A stretch of DNA of 64,000 bases from Albula goreensis. Its lineage: Eukaryota > Chordata > Actinopteri > Albuliformes > Albulidae. The stretch is taken from NCBI GenBank assembly GCA_022829145.1, contig CM040745.1, forward strand, positions 27,286,406-27,350,405, in the 5' to 3' direction. Made by a program: the position numbers and the translations under genes. The notes under the pieces were generated by a model, which did no database searches, was not told where the DNA came from, and saw only the letters and a program-made list of their open reading frames with translations. Below, piece by piece: positions 13,322 through 26,410 of this stretch (positions are counted from its first letter, which is position 1; every line of letters starts with the position of its first letter).

Positions 13322-16300
13322 ACATAAACGCACACAAGCCCACACACACATACACACACAAACCCACACACACACGCTCACACACACATACACAAACCCA
13401 CAAACACACACACACATTCTTTTTTATGTCCACATTTTCATAAAATAAAAGTTAAAGGACTTAAATTTCTTATGAAGACCAAGAGCTGGCACTTATAACC
13501 TAGCTGTGCCATAGTTTTAACCAATAATTGATATTTTAGACAGTCGGTTGATAAGTCTTTCTGAAAAGTACACACACACTTTGGTTTTCTTACTTTCTCC
13601 AAAGCAAGCTCCCATTTGTGGCACAACACAAACTATGAATCTTCTTGTACACAGTCCAAGGAAAAGAGAGAATTAAGGAAGATCTACCAATGGCAGTGGG
13701 GATGGAGCAGGAACAAAGTTATACCCGTGCACTTCATCAGGTCAGTTACAAAGGCAGGTGCCTCTCAGGCTGCCCAAATTTCCTCCCCGCCACAGCACAC
13801 ACAGGCTGTGGTAACTAGTGCAGAGGTCCCGTGGCTGTCTGCTGTCAAAGCCCTACCTGGAGTGAAAGCAGTTGTAGGTGTCTGTCAAAACTCAGTTGTT
13901 CATCTCTATAGATCACTGTGACATATACAGATTGTGGTAAAGGACACACTTATAGCAACAACATTAGACTACTGCAGTCAAGAATGCCGTGGTTTAGCTG
14001 AAAATGCACACAAGTGTTAACAAGATCCATGAAATGAGGACCCTCTGATGTATGCTCTTTTGCCTTCTACCTGCCAGTATGTGAGGCAGACAAGTCTGTG
14101 AAACACTGCACTTGTCAGCCCTCTGTACTCTTAATCCTATTTTGATTTAGATAAACCTATTCACAGCCTCAGTCAGTCCAACACATTTCTGTCCTAAATC
14201 TGAACCAGCATATATAAGTAAACCTTTGTTGTGACTATTGAATGTCTGCAAGCTCTGTTAGATCAGTTCCTCTTTCATGTTGTAGACCAGGACCAGCAAT
14301 AGTAAAGTCATAGTCATCCATAGTCCATGTGCGATTGGATAAATAAAGACAAGCTTTGTATCTCTGCACTCTGTGGGGTGCATGCATCAGTGGGGCACTT
14401 TGATCATGAGCATAAATGCAGCATTATTCTTTCACAAGTGCGTTAACCAATAATAATTCATCTATCAGTCTTGCTTCAAAGCTTGAATCTGAATGCCTTC
14501 TGAAGGTAAAGGTCATTGATAATAAGACAAAATTATTCCATTTCGGGAAATCATCATACATCAAGTCAAAAGTCTTGTGCCTCAACCAAAATGTCAGTAT
14601 TCCATACTCATGTACCTTACAAAAAAGGTTTCAGCCTTTCTCTGAAGCAGTCTCACCCAGTACTTTCCCCTACATAGGCCAAAAATACACAATTTTTAAT
14701 TTTGCCATACATTTCATTCAGAACATCCCCTGCTTTTTATTCTTCACTTGACACATTTGTTATTTCTTCTTAAGCAGCCAATCACCACCGGCCTTTGCTT
14801 TCATAACACAAAACATGTGGGATCTCTATAAACATTTTTTCCTTCTCTAGTGTCTGCCACAGGGTATATTTGTCCTTATTTTCTAAATCCGTGTGACGTT
14901 ATTTCTGCCAAGGTACCACAATGGAAACCTTAGGGAGCCAACTCAGCTAGGCTTGGCTTGTGCTGTCGGTAGATAAATAGTAGGGATATGTGTGTGCTGG
15001 TGTGCAAATCCTTCAAACATTCAGCATGAGTTTAATCAAGGGAGACCTTCTGAATTACTCTCATATCAGATTAAGAGGGATTTTCAGAAAAAAAGCTCAG
15101 CTTTGAGTAGTAGCCTTTCGCTAAAGTGTTAAAGAAGGAGGTGAGCCCAGTGTATATACTGGGCAATGCTTTTTAGCACAGGCAGGATTTAATAATGATA
15201 AGTCATTCTTCAAAACACTGCTGTTCTCTCAAGGAAAAGGTCAGGTTTCAAAATCAAAGACCAACTCTGTGAGCAAGAATGTCTCTCTGCATTCACAGCC
15301 ACTTTACACACAATCTTTCTATTGCTTCTTGTTATCCATTTCATTCTCGTTCTCTCATTATTATTGTCTTTCATTATTCTGGATACCTCCAGGCTGAATT
15401 TGGCCTAGCTGTGCCCTTCTCACTCAGTCACATCACATCTCATTGTAAAGGAAAGAAATGACACTTCATTGTCTATAGTTTTTCAGTGATTTCCATCCAG
15501 CTAATTAAAAACCTTGGCAAAGCTAAATTTGTGAACACATCAAAAATGGTTCATTAAGGGCCATCATTAAGAGTCCTGACTAATGCAGTACCCACTGTGG
15601 CCCTCAGTCTTAAGGGCCAATGTATGATTGACAGTTGAGTCTCCCAGGGTAGGAGGGATTTGGTAAAGTATTCCTAGTGCAACAGTAGGGATTCCTCTCA
15701 TTGTTCATATTCCCTCAAAGATGCAAAGTCAGGCTGTAAAGCTCAGAGGCAAAAGGCAGCATATTGGGGAAAGTGTCATCCACGAACAAACACACTACAT
15801 AAGCATATCAAATATCAAAAAAGACTAAACAGTTAAAGAAGCAGAAATAACACAGCACTACAGTTATACCCAATTGCATCTATAGTCAAAGCAGTTTTTA
15901 TCTTTTTACTAAAGATACTTTTTACTGAAGGCCTGCAGCAGTATTCTGGAAGCACTGAGAGAAGTGGGCACCTGTAGCTTGAATGTCAAAGTCACAACAC
16001 TGCTGTATGCAGGGCACCTGCAACAGCGCTCACAGACACAGCCAAAAGTATAAACCTAAAATTCAAAATACTAGTCCACAGAAGGTAAATAGCTTTACAT
16101 AATGAAAGCATGTAATTAAATGCTGTTTGTTTTCCCACAGCCTCCACAGGGCACATTGTTGGAGAACAAACAATCCCATCATGGTTTCCATGGCAACCAC
16201 AGATGCCATAATGTGACCACTCATCAGAAGTAAATTAAGCACAGCTGCTACCATTCATTAATTAAATGCACATATTCATCTACCCTTTCTCTCATAAAGA

Positions 16301-19300
16301 ACTGCCAAAACTGGCCCTGGTCCCTAAGAGCATGGGCTCATATAGTGTAATTATGAAGCATTATCGCCAAGAAAACTGTTGCTGATGGTGGGTGGTCCTG
16401 GCCTTGGTTTCTTTAAAGGTAACAATAACCTCATCATTGAATATCATATCTTAAACGAGTGGGTAATTCAAAATTTTCTAACTATTTTGAAGTGAACTGG
16501 GGACAACCAGATAGACACCCATGACTGCACATTTGTGATGTAAGATATAAGCATGTGTCAGATATAAACTAGCACTAGAAGCACTAGCCTAGATGAAAAA
16601 TGAATACAGCTCTGTTGGTCAACTATTCAACACAGACTATTCAGATAATCTGGATATTTCACAACATGGTAGAGGTGTCAATAGTGAGTGCAGAGCAAAT
16701 ATCATCTATCTGCTGTACAGGGAAGATGAGAGATTAAAAGTTAAAACCTCATGCTATGACAAACCGATAAGCTGTTACAGCCAGAACTATAATTATAGTG
16801 TTGGAAATGAAAAATTATGTTCTACAAAATTTCCTAATGTGGTCAAAGCCTGTCTAAATGACAGCAGTTTGCTTGGGTTCTCTTTCTTGGAAATTCTAAT
16901 GAGAACAAACATTTTATTGCATTAAGGATACCACCAATCAGTGCTGTCTGGGCCTGCTTTCCCTGCCCTTCTGAGATCTGCTCAATTACATTATGTCCCC
17001 TAGACGGGGGATTGGAGACGACATTACCCACCTTTATATCTCAGTGTATTGCCCTGCAGGAATTTATCCATTTAAATGCTAATGTGTTGTTCTTGGTTAT
17101 CAAGCCACCTAAACATCTATGTGGTTCTTCTATAAGGAAAAAGTATGGGAGCTTTTTGGATGGGGAGTAGGTTTCAGTGGAGGCTGAGTGTAGAATCCTA
17201 CCAGTAGGACACAGCAGGAACACGACAAAGGTATATGCTATAAATTACACCATAGAGGCTATGTGTATGATACCTGTCCAATTACATGTTGAAATCATAT
17301 CACTAACAATAGTAGGGTAGAATTGCACGTTGATGAGATTGATGACTCACTCGCTAGCTGATAACAATGCATATTTTATCTGGCTCTTTGGCTGGCTGGC
17401 ACTGACTTGCACACTTACCTAGCTTCACTGCCTGTTGTTGATAACCAGCAAACTCATTTATTTACAAAATGCTTAAGCTGGCTAGCTTAGCAGTGTTTTG
17501 GCTTCTAGCACACTAATTATAAAATTGTTTTTATCAACTGTTGGATTGCCAACATTGGCAATATATAACTTAACAAATTACTGTTTTTGTAACTATAAAA
17601 TTGTGAAAAGTGACATTGCTTTACATAAACACACACACGCACATGCACACACACACACCGATATGCATTTTGCAGTCTCAGATTTGAGATGTCATACTCC
17701 ACTGCACCCCTTCTACAGACATGTGAATATTATAATGGCAATACAGTTCAAAGAGCATGATCAAAGAGAGCTGAGGAAAGTCTGATTGCTATCAGCAGTC
17801 TGTTAGGAGTAATGTGTTAGTAGGGTGCTGTGAGCACATTTGTATGATTCGAAATAAAGGCAACAATAAGGCAATACTGCAACATGAATTCAGTGACTTT
17901 ATTCAAATCAATCTTCAGTTTCATATGAACAAGACTAATGATGACAGATTCAGCCTGTAAGTGGTATTTGCCTCACTCAGTGCTCTGCTATTGTGGCTGC
18001 CTGGGTCACATCAATCCTTTCCTGAAGAGGTGAAAAGGTAATTTGTGGAAAGGCCACTCAGACATGAACTGCAATGAGCAGACATATTGTGATTATTACT
18101 TTGCCTCTGTGTGCTGCTATTGTGCCACGCTACAATGTTCTGCACAATCGAAAGGAGTGGCGGTGTATCAAACAAAAGCATTCAATGCCCACCAGCCCTC
18201 AGCCCAGTGAAATGTGAGATATCGATCAAAGAGTAGCATTTAAGAGATGGGCTCATATTTTCTCTGTCTCATGTTCTCTCATTTTGTGACATTGATTGTA
18301 CTTTCTGATAAAAAATGGTGCTGCAAGCATTATTAAAAACCAATTATAGCCAAGGGAAATGGTGAAATGAAATACCATGTCAGTCTTTAATTCCCCTTAT
18401 TCCCAATGAGAAATATCAAAAACAATGGTGTTACACAAGGTTGCATAAACACAGATTATGTGGGAGACAGGCTCCTCCATGTCTCCTTGCGTTGGTAGGG
18501 GGAACACTGCCTTACTTAAGTCTCCTTGGGCCAAGAAAAAGGCACCAAAGCCATACACCCTTCTCTCATTAAGAAGCTGTCTAGGGCAAGTCCGATGGCG
18601 AAGGATTTGGGTGTATCCTGATCTGATCTGATTTTGAGCTGGAATGCTTCCATTAATTCTAAAAGCATTTCATTCTGATTTCATGCTTTTCTTTCACACG
18701 GGGAGATTTAGCTCAGAAAACATGACTAATGCTTAAGGAGAACCAGAAAGGTTTTCAGATGTACCTACTTTCGGAATTTTGGACACCCTGGTGTCACACA
18801 GAGGTTGTCTCACTGACTTTGTTTTGGCTAGGTAGAAAGAGAAACCCTGGGGTTTGATGAGCAAAATAAAATGTTACAATTTCCACTGCACATATTTCAG
18901 TCTCTAGCCATGGATGTATTTAAAGAGAGATGTATTCAGTTTTGTTGTTTACTCTGTGAAATAAAACTCATTGGGTTTATTCAAATATGAAAGCACGCTC
19001 ATCAGACCAGAAATGTAACAATATAAAAGCTGATACCAACACCAGTTTCAGCACACATTTGTGCAGCTGGAACCATCAGTGGGTATTTCTCATGCAGTGG
19101 TATCGAATGTGCCTATTAGCACAGGAAAATAAACATATCTGTACCTGCTCCCATCAACAGCACTTATTCTGGACAGCTTTAATGGCCTCTGCTAGAATAG
19201 ACCTGTTCATGGCATTTCATTTGCTCAGTACAAATATTATTAAGTAAATACCAAGCCTTTCTGACTTACAAATATAACAACATTTTACAAATATTATAGC

Positions 19301-22300
19301 ACATTCTCAGTTTATGAGAAGCCAGAAAGTAAACGATGAAATGCAATTGGCCAATTGCCTTCAGCTTTCTGTTGGAAGTGTATATACACACACATGCACA
19401 CACACACAAAGCAGTCAGAAATGACTATTTCAAAATACATGGGGTAATAATTTCATGTTTGGTTATGTTTGGTTCAGTGCTGCATACATATTTTTAAATA
19501 AACCATGAATTACACTTATGATATTAACACTGACTGTATCAAGAAGCATGTCTCACTTTGCAGTTATGGACTATATCTTTGTGAAATCTAAAAAACAAGA
19601 ATCGTTTTATGTAAACATTTGTTGTATTTTTTTAAGATGACATAACTTGATAGTAAAGTTGAAATCAGTTACTCGTTGGTTCCTCTCTGCTAGTCCCTGC
19701 AGAGCCTGTCAGGGCACTGCTGCAGACTGAGGGATTGCCCAGCAGTAGGCTGTCTCCCCTTATTATGTATGCAGCTCTATCTTTAAAAAACCAAACGTCA
19801 GCCCTCTTTTACCAACAAGTGCTTCAGCGAGTACCTGCCCAGCAGCTTGCACCAAACAATTGCATTTGCAGGACCATGGGTTGACAGAAACATAGCCTCC
19901 AGGGCTAACATTTCAAATGACATTTCCCTTCCCTAATTATGCCCTTTGATTAAAATAAGTTGGTCTAAGTTTCCTTCATAAGGGCCACTTTATTGGAAGA
20001 TCCATTTGGATTGCATGTAAGTCTGGCTTTTAGGGTAGCTATTCGGAGGCTTGTGTGTGCGTGTATGTGTAAATTTAAGTCCTCCCCCTCTTACTCTCAC
20101 CACACTACAAATGGTCTCGCCTAAACTTTTGCCATGACCAATACCTTGGCGACAATCATTCAATTTTCTGCTGATAGAAGTCAGATATAATATGTCAGCA
20201 TAAATTTTGCATCACAATCATCAAATGTCGGTCATGTCTTTTTTATATCTCATCAACCCTAGTAGAAATTGTAGTAAATTATTATCTTATCTTTAGGGGT
20301 GTAAATTTAAGACCATGTAATGCAATATCATGTGCTCAACCTCTACACACTTCAAACACAGCAAACAAGTGTTTCTATTCAGAGCACAACTTTCACAAAA
20401 TGGACATTAAAGATATGATGTAAGGTTATCCGGGGATAACCTGGCTAAGTCTACACTATTTCTGTACATAGTCTAAACTAAAAGGTGTTGTTTGACCACA
20501 AATATTTTATCTTAATGAGCTATGTGTATTTGGCAATAAGACTGTCAAACTGCCAACACCTGTTGCTAGCTCTTTATTGTCTAGAGGTTAAATTTCACAC
20601 ATTTTATGAATGTTGTTTCCTTGATATTTAACAAAATGCTGTTCCAACAACTTAAAGACTATCTAAAATTGTAATTGTAAATAAATTGAAATAAACGCTA
20701 CGTTCCCAACATTGACAGACAGCTGGTTGGTGTCACTGGAGACAAACGGTCAACATAAGGTTTGCAACAAACATTACTGATTTATGTAGGCGATTCCGAA
20801 AAACCTCACTCATTTAACGAAGGAAATGAAAATTCTTTCCGATGGTTTTTGAGACAGCAATCAATAATGCATCATGACAAAAAAAAATTGTGTTCGGCAT
20901 TTTAAAACACTTTCAGACTATGGTATAGTTCAGTTTGGCACTTGGGTTTTTTCCTAGGACCTGAAAATGCTTTATGCCATTGTACAAGCTTGGTGCATCT
21001 AGTAAGACTGTCCCAAAATTAAATTTTCTTTGGTATTCTCTCACATATTTAAAGGTCTACTCATATTAATAGGCCTATTCTATCAGTCACTCTTCTCTGT
21101 TATATTATGAGAGAACATTTACAAGCATGCACATCCTTTGGGACATGTGTAGCCAGCCCTGCTCCTCCACATTCTGTATCCCTGCCATCTAAGCTTCACT
21201 CCAGGGCTGCACAACATTCAGGCCCCCAGCTGACCAGAAAAGTCCCTACTGAGCAATAATGTGAGGAACACCCTGCTAAAGAAAACCTTCCCTGAGAGTG
21301 AAATGCCATAGCAAAATTATATAGCACACTTTGGGACTCCTGGCCAGCCAGCAATGTCATGGTTCAGATTTAACAGGATGCTTCACTGCACTGGCTGAAG
21401 GTTACTGCCTTAGCTGGGTGCTTGCCCTATGTATTGTCATTTTCTGATACTAATGACATTGTTTCGGGAAATGTTCGTGGAGTTATTTGCTGACATGAAT
21501 GCATTGATGACTATTTTCTACAGAGACTACTGTTAGGATATTTTGCCCTTCTCCGTGGATCCAAGTGCAGGACAATGAAGAACACGCTGATGACTTCTCT
21601 TCAGAAACTGTTGATTTATTACAGTGCACGAGGGAGAGATATCCTCAGAACATTCGGCCTGCCTGTGCCGAGAGCATCTCTAAAGAATCAAGTTGTGTGG
21701 TGTGTTGATATACAGTTCATGGTTGTACATATCAAAGGATAGGTCTTGTCCCTCTACGGGAACCCTGGCAGAGCCATTAGCAGGGGTATGCTTTAGAGAC
21801 AGGATACCCTACAGAAATGCAAGTGTTTGGTTGATGGCTGGAGCTGGCTAGGCCAAAGGTGGAGGTGTCACAAAGTATGAATGCAGAATAAAGCACAGTT
21901 CTGTTACCTACAGGAAACCTTAAATAATACAATAAAAATCTGGAACCTATCACAATGGACAATACACTAAGAAGGTATTGAAAACAGGAAAAAGGACCAA
22001 TCAAATGTAAGTAGATGCAGAATATAAAACTGGAACAGAGTGGCCAGGCATTCATGTCCAGTACAAAGCAGCTAAAGGACACATCTAAATAGACATGTCT
22101 GTGGTCAACATAACTCTTGAGACAACCTGGTCAGCAGTTACTCTTGAGATGCATTTGACAGTAGGGAAGCTGTAAATAATTGGCTATTGTGAAACAGTCT
22201 CAGCTTCAGAATATAAAAAAGGCTCCAAGGCTTCCTAATGTGGAACAGCCATTTCAATATTGTGTGACAAGTGACAGTTTCTCTCAGCTCAGCAGCAGGA

Positions 22301-23765
22301 GCTGTGTCAGCTGGTGACACCCTGCTTCACCTTATGCTCCAGTTGTCAATGAACCCCAGGTCATCTCCACACACACTGGCCTCTGGTGGAGCTCTGCTGT
22401 CTGCTCCCTCTCTGTACATCCATCTACTGTAATTACATGCTGTAGAATGGTGAGCATCAGAAACAGGATGAGTTGTGTTCACAGCGGTGCACTCTGTTGA
22501 ATATGCAGTGGCAGACAAGCAGAGAGGGAAGGGAATATCCCAGCTAACACAAAATATTTAAAGAATATTGAGGAGGATTAAAGACGGACTGAGTTTTGAC
22601 CAACTGTCATTATGTGAGCATTCCACAAACATTCTGAGAATGTTATATGGCTCCAAACAGGTTTAGTCAAGGTTACCGCTAAACATTTTGGGTAAGTAAC
22701 ATTCCAACTGGACAAACTGTACAACCTGGGTACATTTACCTTGACTTCCAGGGAATGCTCAGGCAACCAACAATCGCTATGTGGGCTGCAATTCAGTTAT
22801 AGTATACCCAGGTCCAGGACATCAAACCAGGTCGTTGAGATGTAGTGGCTTAAAATGTAAGTCGGTTCAGATTTTCAGTAAAAAGTAAAACTAAGGAAAC
22901 CAATTAAATTGTTGATGGAAATGAATCATTTGATAAGGCTTTAACATGCACTGTATGGTAATATGTGAAACCCTCTCTCTCCTGTCGTTTCCTTAACACT
23001 CATATGTTACTTCAGTATTAAGGGTCTGTAGTGTACGTAAACCAAATTGAGTTTTATACTCAACGCTGTGGTTTAAATCGTGAGGAAAGGCAGGATTGAA
23101 TGTTTTTTTTAAAGAAACTATAAAAGCTATAATTTTACAACTTTTTTCGTTTACTTTGACTAAAACAACAGATGTTTGTTGCTAAATGCTGTCGTATTAA
23201 GCAAGGCTGCCCTTTAAGTACGGAAAGATGATGCACAATGTGGAAAGATGCATGTCAAAACCTATATCCTCAGTGTAGATCTAAACCGGGGCGACTTCAA
23301 CCTGCTACAGTCTGCATGATGTATCTTTACGAACTGCAATTAAAGGACTTCTTGCCTTGTGTGTGAATAACCATTCAACGGATATCGATCGTTAGTGAAA
23401 TGAATCAACGTAACCACTGAAATTAACTTTAATAAACGTGAAAATTATTTTATTTTTCAGCTGGCAAAACTCAGCATATTTCATCATTTGATGTGACCAT
23501 CCCAAAATATATACATTACAGCCCTAATGTAACCACAACCTTAATCATCTCCATGCCACTTGAGTAAACAGCAGACCACAACCGATTGAGACGCATCCTT
23601 CGTGCAGCTTTTGCAAATAATGCAACATCAGATTCTACTGCTTTAAAGAGAACATTACTGTGAATTGCAAAATCCAAAAGTGAATGTAAGTTCTTACGGC
23701 TCTTCGTTGCACTAACCTGAGATACCTCCTCCGATGACAATCACGTCGTATTTGTTTTCCGTCAT
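396..23765 (-). CDS. mao: mao, monoamine oxidase (coding exons 1-7, 3' part off left edge)
   Basis: Flavin amine oxidase of the outer mitochondrial membrane that oxidatively deaminates serotonin, dopamine and other amines. Seven exons are read on the minus strand: 23717-23765, 10997-11091, 10546-10683, 5812-5916, 5406-5497, 4794-4935 and 396-545. They sum to 771 nt, or 257 codons, and all junctions are GT-AG with consistent phase. Exon sizes 95, 138, 105, 92, 142 and 150 equal those I recall for human MAOA/MAOB. The FAD dinucleotide motif IGGGISG is at residues 11-17 and the second FAD motif [10 protein letters not shown] at 35-44. Residue 200 is Phe (RIFSTTNGG), as in MAO-A and in zebrafish Mao; MAO-B has Ile there. 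The covalent-FAD cysteine and the C-terminal membrane anchor lie in later exons outside the window. Fish normally have one mao, so it is not called A or B. Confidence 0.97.
546..4793 (-). other. mao: mao intron 6
   Basis: 4.2 kb of AT-rich intron. Apart from a decayed tRNA-like SINE near 3590-3700 I see only short homopolymer runs and no supported exon on either strand. The longer open frames here (for example 1556-2014) have no recognisable family motif. Confidence 0.7.
3590..3700 (+). repeat. decayed tRNA-derived SINE head
   Basis: The stretch has a tRNA-like layout: GGCGGCTCGTATGGTAAG near 3593 resembles a Pol III A-box region, and GGTTAAAATCCCAG near 3650 resembles the B-box GGTTCGAATCC. 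It cannot fold into a proper tRNA cloverleaf. The family is inferred from style only. Confidence 0.45.
4794..4935 (-). CDS. mao: mao coding exon 6
   Basis: 142 nt, residues 160-207. It contains [20 protein letters not shown], nearly identical to mammals, then [19 protein letters not shown]. Phe200 is the substrate-cavity gating position (MAO-A Phe208, MAO-B Ile199). The acceptor is CAG at 4938-4936 and the donor GTATGT starts at 4793. Confidence 0.98.
5406..5497 (-). CDS. mao: mao coding exon 5
   Basis: 92 nt, residues 130-159 plus two bases. It reads [20 protein letters not shown] and [10 protein letters not shown], matching the human [20 protein letters not shown] block. The acceptor is CAG at 5500-5498 and the donor GTACTC starts at 5405. 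Confidence 0.96.
5812..5916 (-). CDS. mao: mao coding exon 4
   Basis: 105 nt, residues 95-129. It reads [20 protein letters not shown], then [15 protein letters not shown], aligning with human GKTYPFRGAFPPVWNP. The acceptor is CAG at 5919-5917 and the donor GTAGAG starts at 5811. It is found only by splice-aware reading, because stops flank it closely. Confidence 0.96.
5917..10545 (-). other. mao: mao intron 3
   Basis: 4.6 kb intron between exons 4 and 3. No further exon of mao is missing, because the residues on each side are contiguous with human MAO. I see AT-rich sequence with poly-G runs near 9732 and no recognisable mobile element. Confidence 0.65.
10546..10683 (-). CDS. mao: mao coding exon 3
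   Basis: 138 nt, residues 49-94. It reads [20 protein letters not shown] followed by [14 protein letters not shown], a hallmark block of MAO. The acceptor AG is at 10685-10684 and the donor GTGAG begins at 10545. Intron 2 is only 313 bp. Confidence 0.97.
10997..11091 (-). CDS. mao: mao coding exon 2
   Basis: 95 nt, residues 17-48, reading [12 protein letters not shown] and then [13 protein letters not shown], the ribose-binding Glu and flavin-contact motif. The acceptor CAG is at 11094-11092 and the donor GTGAGA begins at 10996. Intron 1 before it is about 12.6 kb. Confidence 0.97.
12904..13416 (+). repeat. composite (CA)n array with a repeated spacer unit
   Basis: About 510 bp of CA dinucleotides punctuated by a spacer of the form ATAAAYGCACACAAGCC. 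Clear spacers begin near 12931, 12973, 13040, 13201 and 13325, and decayed ones near 13157 and 13271. The variable CA lengths between near-identical spacers suggest growth by slippage plus unequal exchange of a larger unit. Open frames of Cys/Val or His/Thr across it are artefacts of the repeat. Confidence 0.95.
17629..17659 (+). repeat. (CA)n microsatellite
   Basis: Imperfect CA run with interruptions (GCACATGCAC) inside mao intron 1. Confidence 0.9.
22540..22800. repeat. possible interspersed repeat of uncertain family
   Basis: A block with phrases such as ACATTCTGAGAATGTTATATGG and CTTGACTTCCAGGGAATG that resembles repeated sequence seen in fish genomes. The short inverted motif ACATTCTGAGAATGT suggests a non-autonomous element. 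No terminal repeats are certain, and only one copy is seen in this window. Confidence 0.25.
23717..23765 (-). CDS. mao: mao coding exon 1
   Basis: Residues 1-16 plus one base. The ATG (complement of 23763-23765) opens [16 protein letters not shown], the first strand and glycine-rich turn of the FAD-binding fold. The donor GTTAGT follows at 23716. The split glycine codon is completed by exon 2. This start is chosen because it gives the usual short N-terminus before the GGGIS motif. Confidence 0.95.
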
Positions 23766-25040
23766 TGCGCTGCTCTCTCCGACACTTCTTCAACCACCGT
23801 CCGCTAGCTTGCGAGGAAGAAGTGTGTGTTCGTATCTCTATTAATACAAACACAAAGAGACAGTCCCACTTGAGAGCTCCGCCTCCAGCTTGTTCTCGGT
23901 TTGAGTCCCTTGTACCAGTGACCTCTCCTCCTGTATTACAGCCATACAGGAGCAGGTACCGTATCTCATCGCCTTTTTCGAGATTAACAGACTGAATGCA
24001 TTTCTCGGGTACCCTTCACAACAGCATTATAAAGCGCTACAGCAATGATTGTGTAGGGGCCTGGGGGCATCGACTGTTGCTACAGTTGATATCCATATGG
24101 CAAACTGAGTTCTTGTGTCACACTGATATATGAATTATTTATCAGTTTAGATGTTGACTGTACCGTTGAAAATATAAGTGAATTGGTTTATTATTTTCAA
24201 CGTATACGAGGTTTGCTAGAAGACATTTTTGTCCTACCCTCTCTTACTTGGCCACTGTATTATCAAATCAAAAGTTTGAAATTGGTTGATAATAACGAAT
24301 TAATCTCTTGAGTGCTCTGGTTGCAACTTAAATATGAAAATAGTTTAAAGTTTCAAAATCTCGCCCAAACCAGAACATCAAATTTTACAGTGACAGTTGG
24401 GTTGTTAATACTAGCCTGATATTAACGCTTGTAAGACTGACTGGGTATACTATCTGTAACCCACTGATCACCGACTATCACCCAGCTCCCAGGGAAATAC
24501 TGATTAATCGTGTAAAATAAATATTGCTGAGTGAGTGAGTGAGACTGAAATGGACATGCTACAGGATGGGTCCAATGGTCTCCTTGCTAGAAGCAATATG
24601 CCTGAATCACGGTAATTAGAATTTTCTCATATATTGTATATATGTATAAAAGTTAAATCACATTCCTGACAACAGCTGATATATTTACCTGTTGTTTCAT
24701 ATTGTTTTATCATACTCATGCAACGTTACGCAAGGACCGCTGGATCTGCTTCGTGCATCCGGCCTCAGAAATTTAGGGTCTTAGAACGGCCCCTTGAGGA
24801 CAAAAGTGGGAATACAAATACCTCCTTCAGCTCAAGAACGTGACTGGTTTATTTTGTGCGCTCATCAAAAATGCAGTTTGGAGAATACTGTATCGCTTAC
24901 TCTTTAATTAAAAAAAACGTTTAATATTATTTTTTAGTTTGTGCAAAATTGGCAAAAACTGCTTGATGGACCTCTAAACCTTTTAGAGAACTTTTCTTCA
25001 TTATCAGTACAAAGACTGAAAGTTTCAGCAATTACATTAT

Positions 25041-25105
25041 GTGTATGTGTGTGTGTGCGCGCGCGCGTGTATGTGTGCGTGTGTGTGCGTGCGTGCGTGC
25101 ATGTG
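25041..25105 (+). repeat. (GT)n/(GC)n alternating purine-pyrimidine tract
   Basis: About 65 bp of nearly unbroken purine-pyrimidine alternation, including GCGCGCGCGCG at its centre and GT-rich arms. Such sequence favours Z-DNA in vitro. Confidence 0.9.
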
Positions 25106-26410
25106 AGGGAGAAATAGTGATTATGGGAAAGATATATTTTATATATTTATATATTTCTTACAAAAATTAAAGATAAAACATAATGTACAACCTAACAAAA
25201 GATTGAACAATTTTTAACTGCTGCATGGAGATGCACATTGAAACAGGGGCGAGAATATCATGGATGGAGAATGTTGCCATTCCTCAGCCTCATTAAACTT
25301 TGTTCAGTAATAATTGACAAAGTTTACTCAATCAGAACATATGTCCTGACACATGTGTAAGTGAGATGCAGCAGCTGGCCCTGACAGTGCACTGTATATT
25401 AGCCATAATGGACATATTGCTTATAATCCAAATCCTGCACTGATCTCATTTGGGGAGTAAGCTACTAAAGCCCAAGCCAGCACATCTCTGTCCTCTCCAC
25501 CCCAAGGGACAAGTGGGTTTCTGAGCATGTAGGCAGGCCCCCACACAAAGACATATAAGGAAGGAGGGCGTGATCTCTTAACCCCCCTGCCCCCCCCAAT
25601 CCAAATCCAAACCTCAGGATAGGATTTGGTTTGTTGTACCTTGATCAACTGTTTCGAGTTTTGGATAGTATGTCACTCAAGCTATGTCTGCTGCACCTCT
25701 TCAGAATATATCCATGCTCACTTCAGAGAAGACCCAGAAATATAAACATACTCAACTGTTCAGGTTAAAAACAAGATTTAACAAAACATATTTTGCCCAA
25801 AGAAGTTTCAAGATGATGGAAGCAAGTTCTAAGTTTTGTTTATGAATTAGCCAGTAGAGGATGCTGTTGCTTCATTGAGCAAAATAATGCCAAAATAACC
25901 AATTTTATTACAAAAAGCATTGCTGTGTCCATTTGTTTGTTTGTTTTTTTTTTTTAAAAATGACCCTTTTTGCTGTCTCCACCTCTACACCATAGTGACA
26001 TTTTTCAATCAACTTGGTGCTACTAGCGTCACGGTAAGGGTTTAGTACAAAATGGAGTTTGTTAAAATAAAGTTCAGGAGAATCATTTTCAGACAACTCC
26101 TTCAATCAATTCTGGTCTCCTTACAGGTATAAAAGCATACATACCTCGTCTCCCATCAAGCTTTGCATCTCTGGCATCCCACCTCCTCCCCCTCATCACC
26201 TTTTCTTAACCATATTTTCTTCCTACAGGGGGGTCCTCTTCTCCTCTGAGAACCGCTCCACTCCTTTCCCCCTCAGCCAAAAAATGTCCTTTTCTCTAAC
26301 CCATTCTAATAATAAATCCTTCCAAACCTACCGTTGTATGAAAATTCTACTGAAATACTGTCATTAGAGTCACTAACTCCCCAATACCCCAATGAGGGCT
26401 AGAAACAGGT

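Larger units (their letters stand above)
11092..23716 (-). other. mao: mao intron 1
   Basis: 12.6 kb first intron. It holds the composite CA array at 12904-13416, a smaller CA tract at 17629-17659 and another near 19388-19410. The rest is AT-rich single-copy-looking DNA with no supported exon. Long first introns often hold enhancers; nothing here proves one. Confidence 0.65.

Noticed and set aside
12806-13443. Long open frames of Cys/Val and His/Thr on both strands
   Set aside because: They are produced by the CA/TG array, which has no stop codons in those frames; they have no gene structure.
21540-21790. Block resembling an old LTR or other repeat end
   Set aside because: No paired terminal repeats or element coding sequence are visible in the window, so the call cannot be supported.
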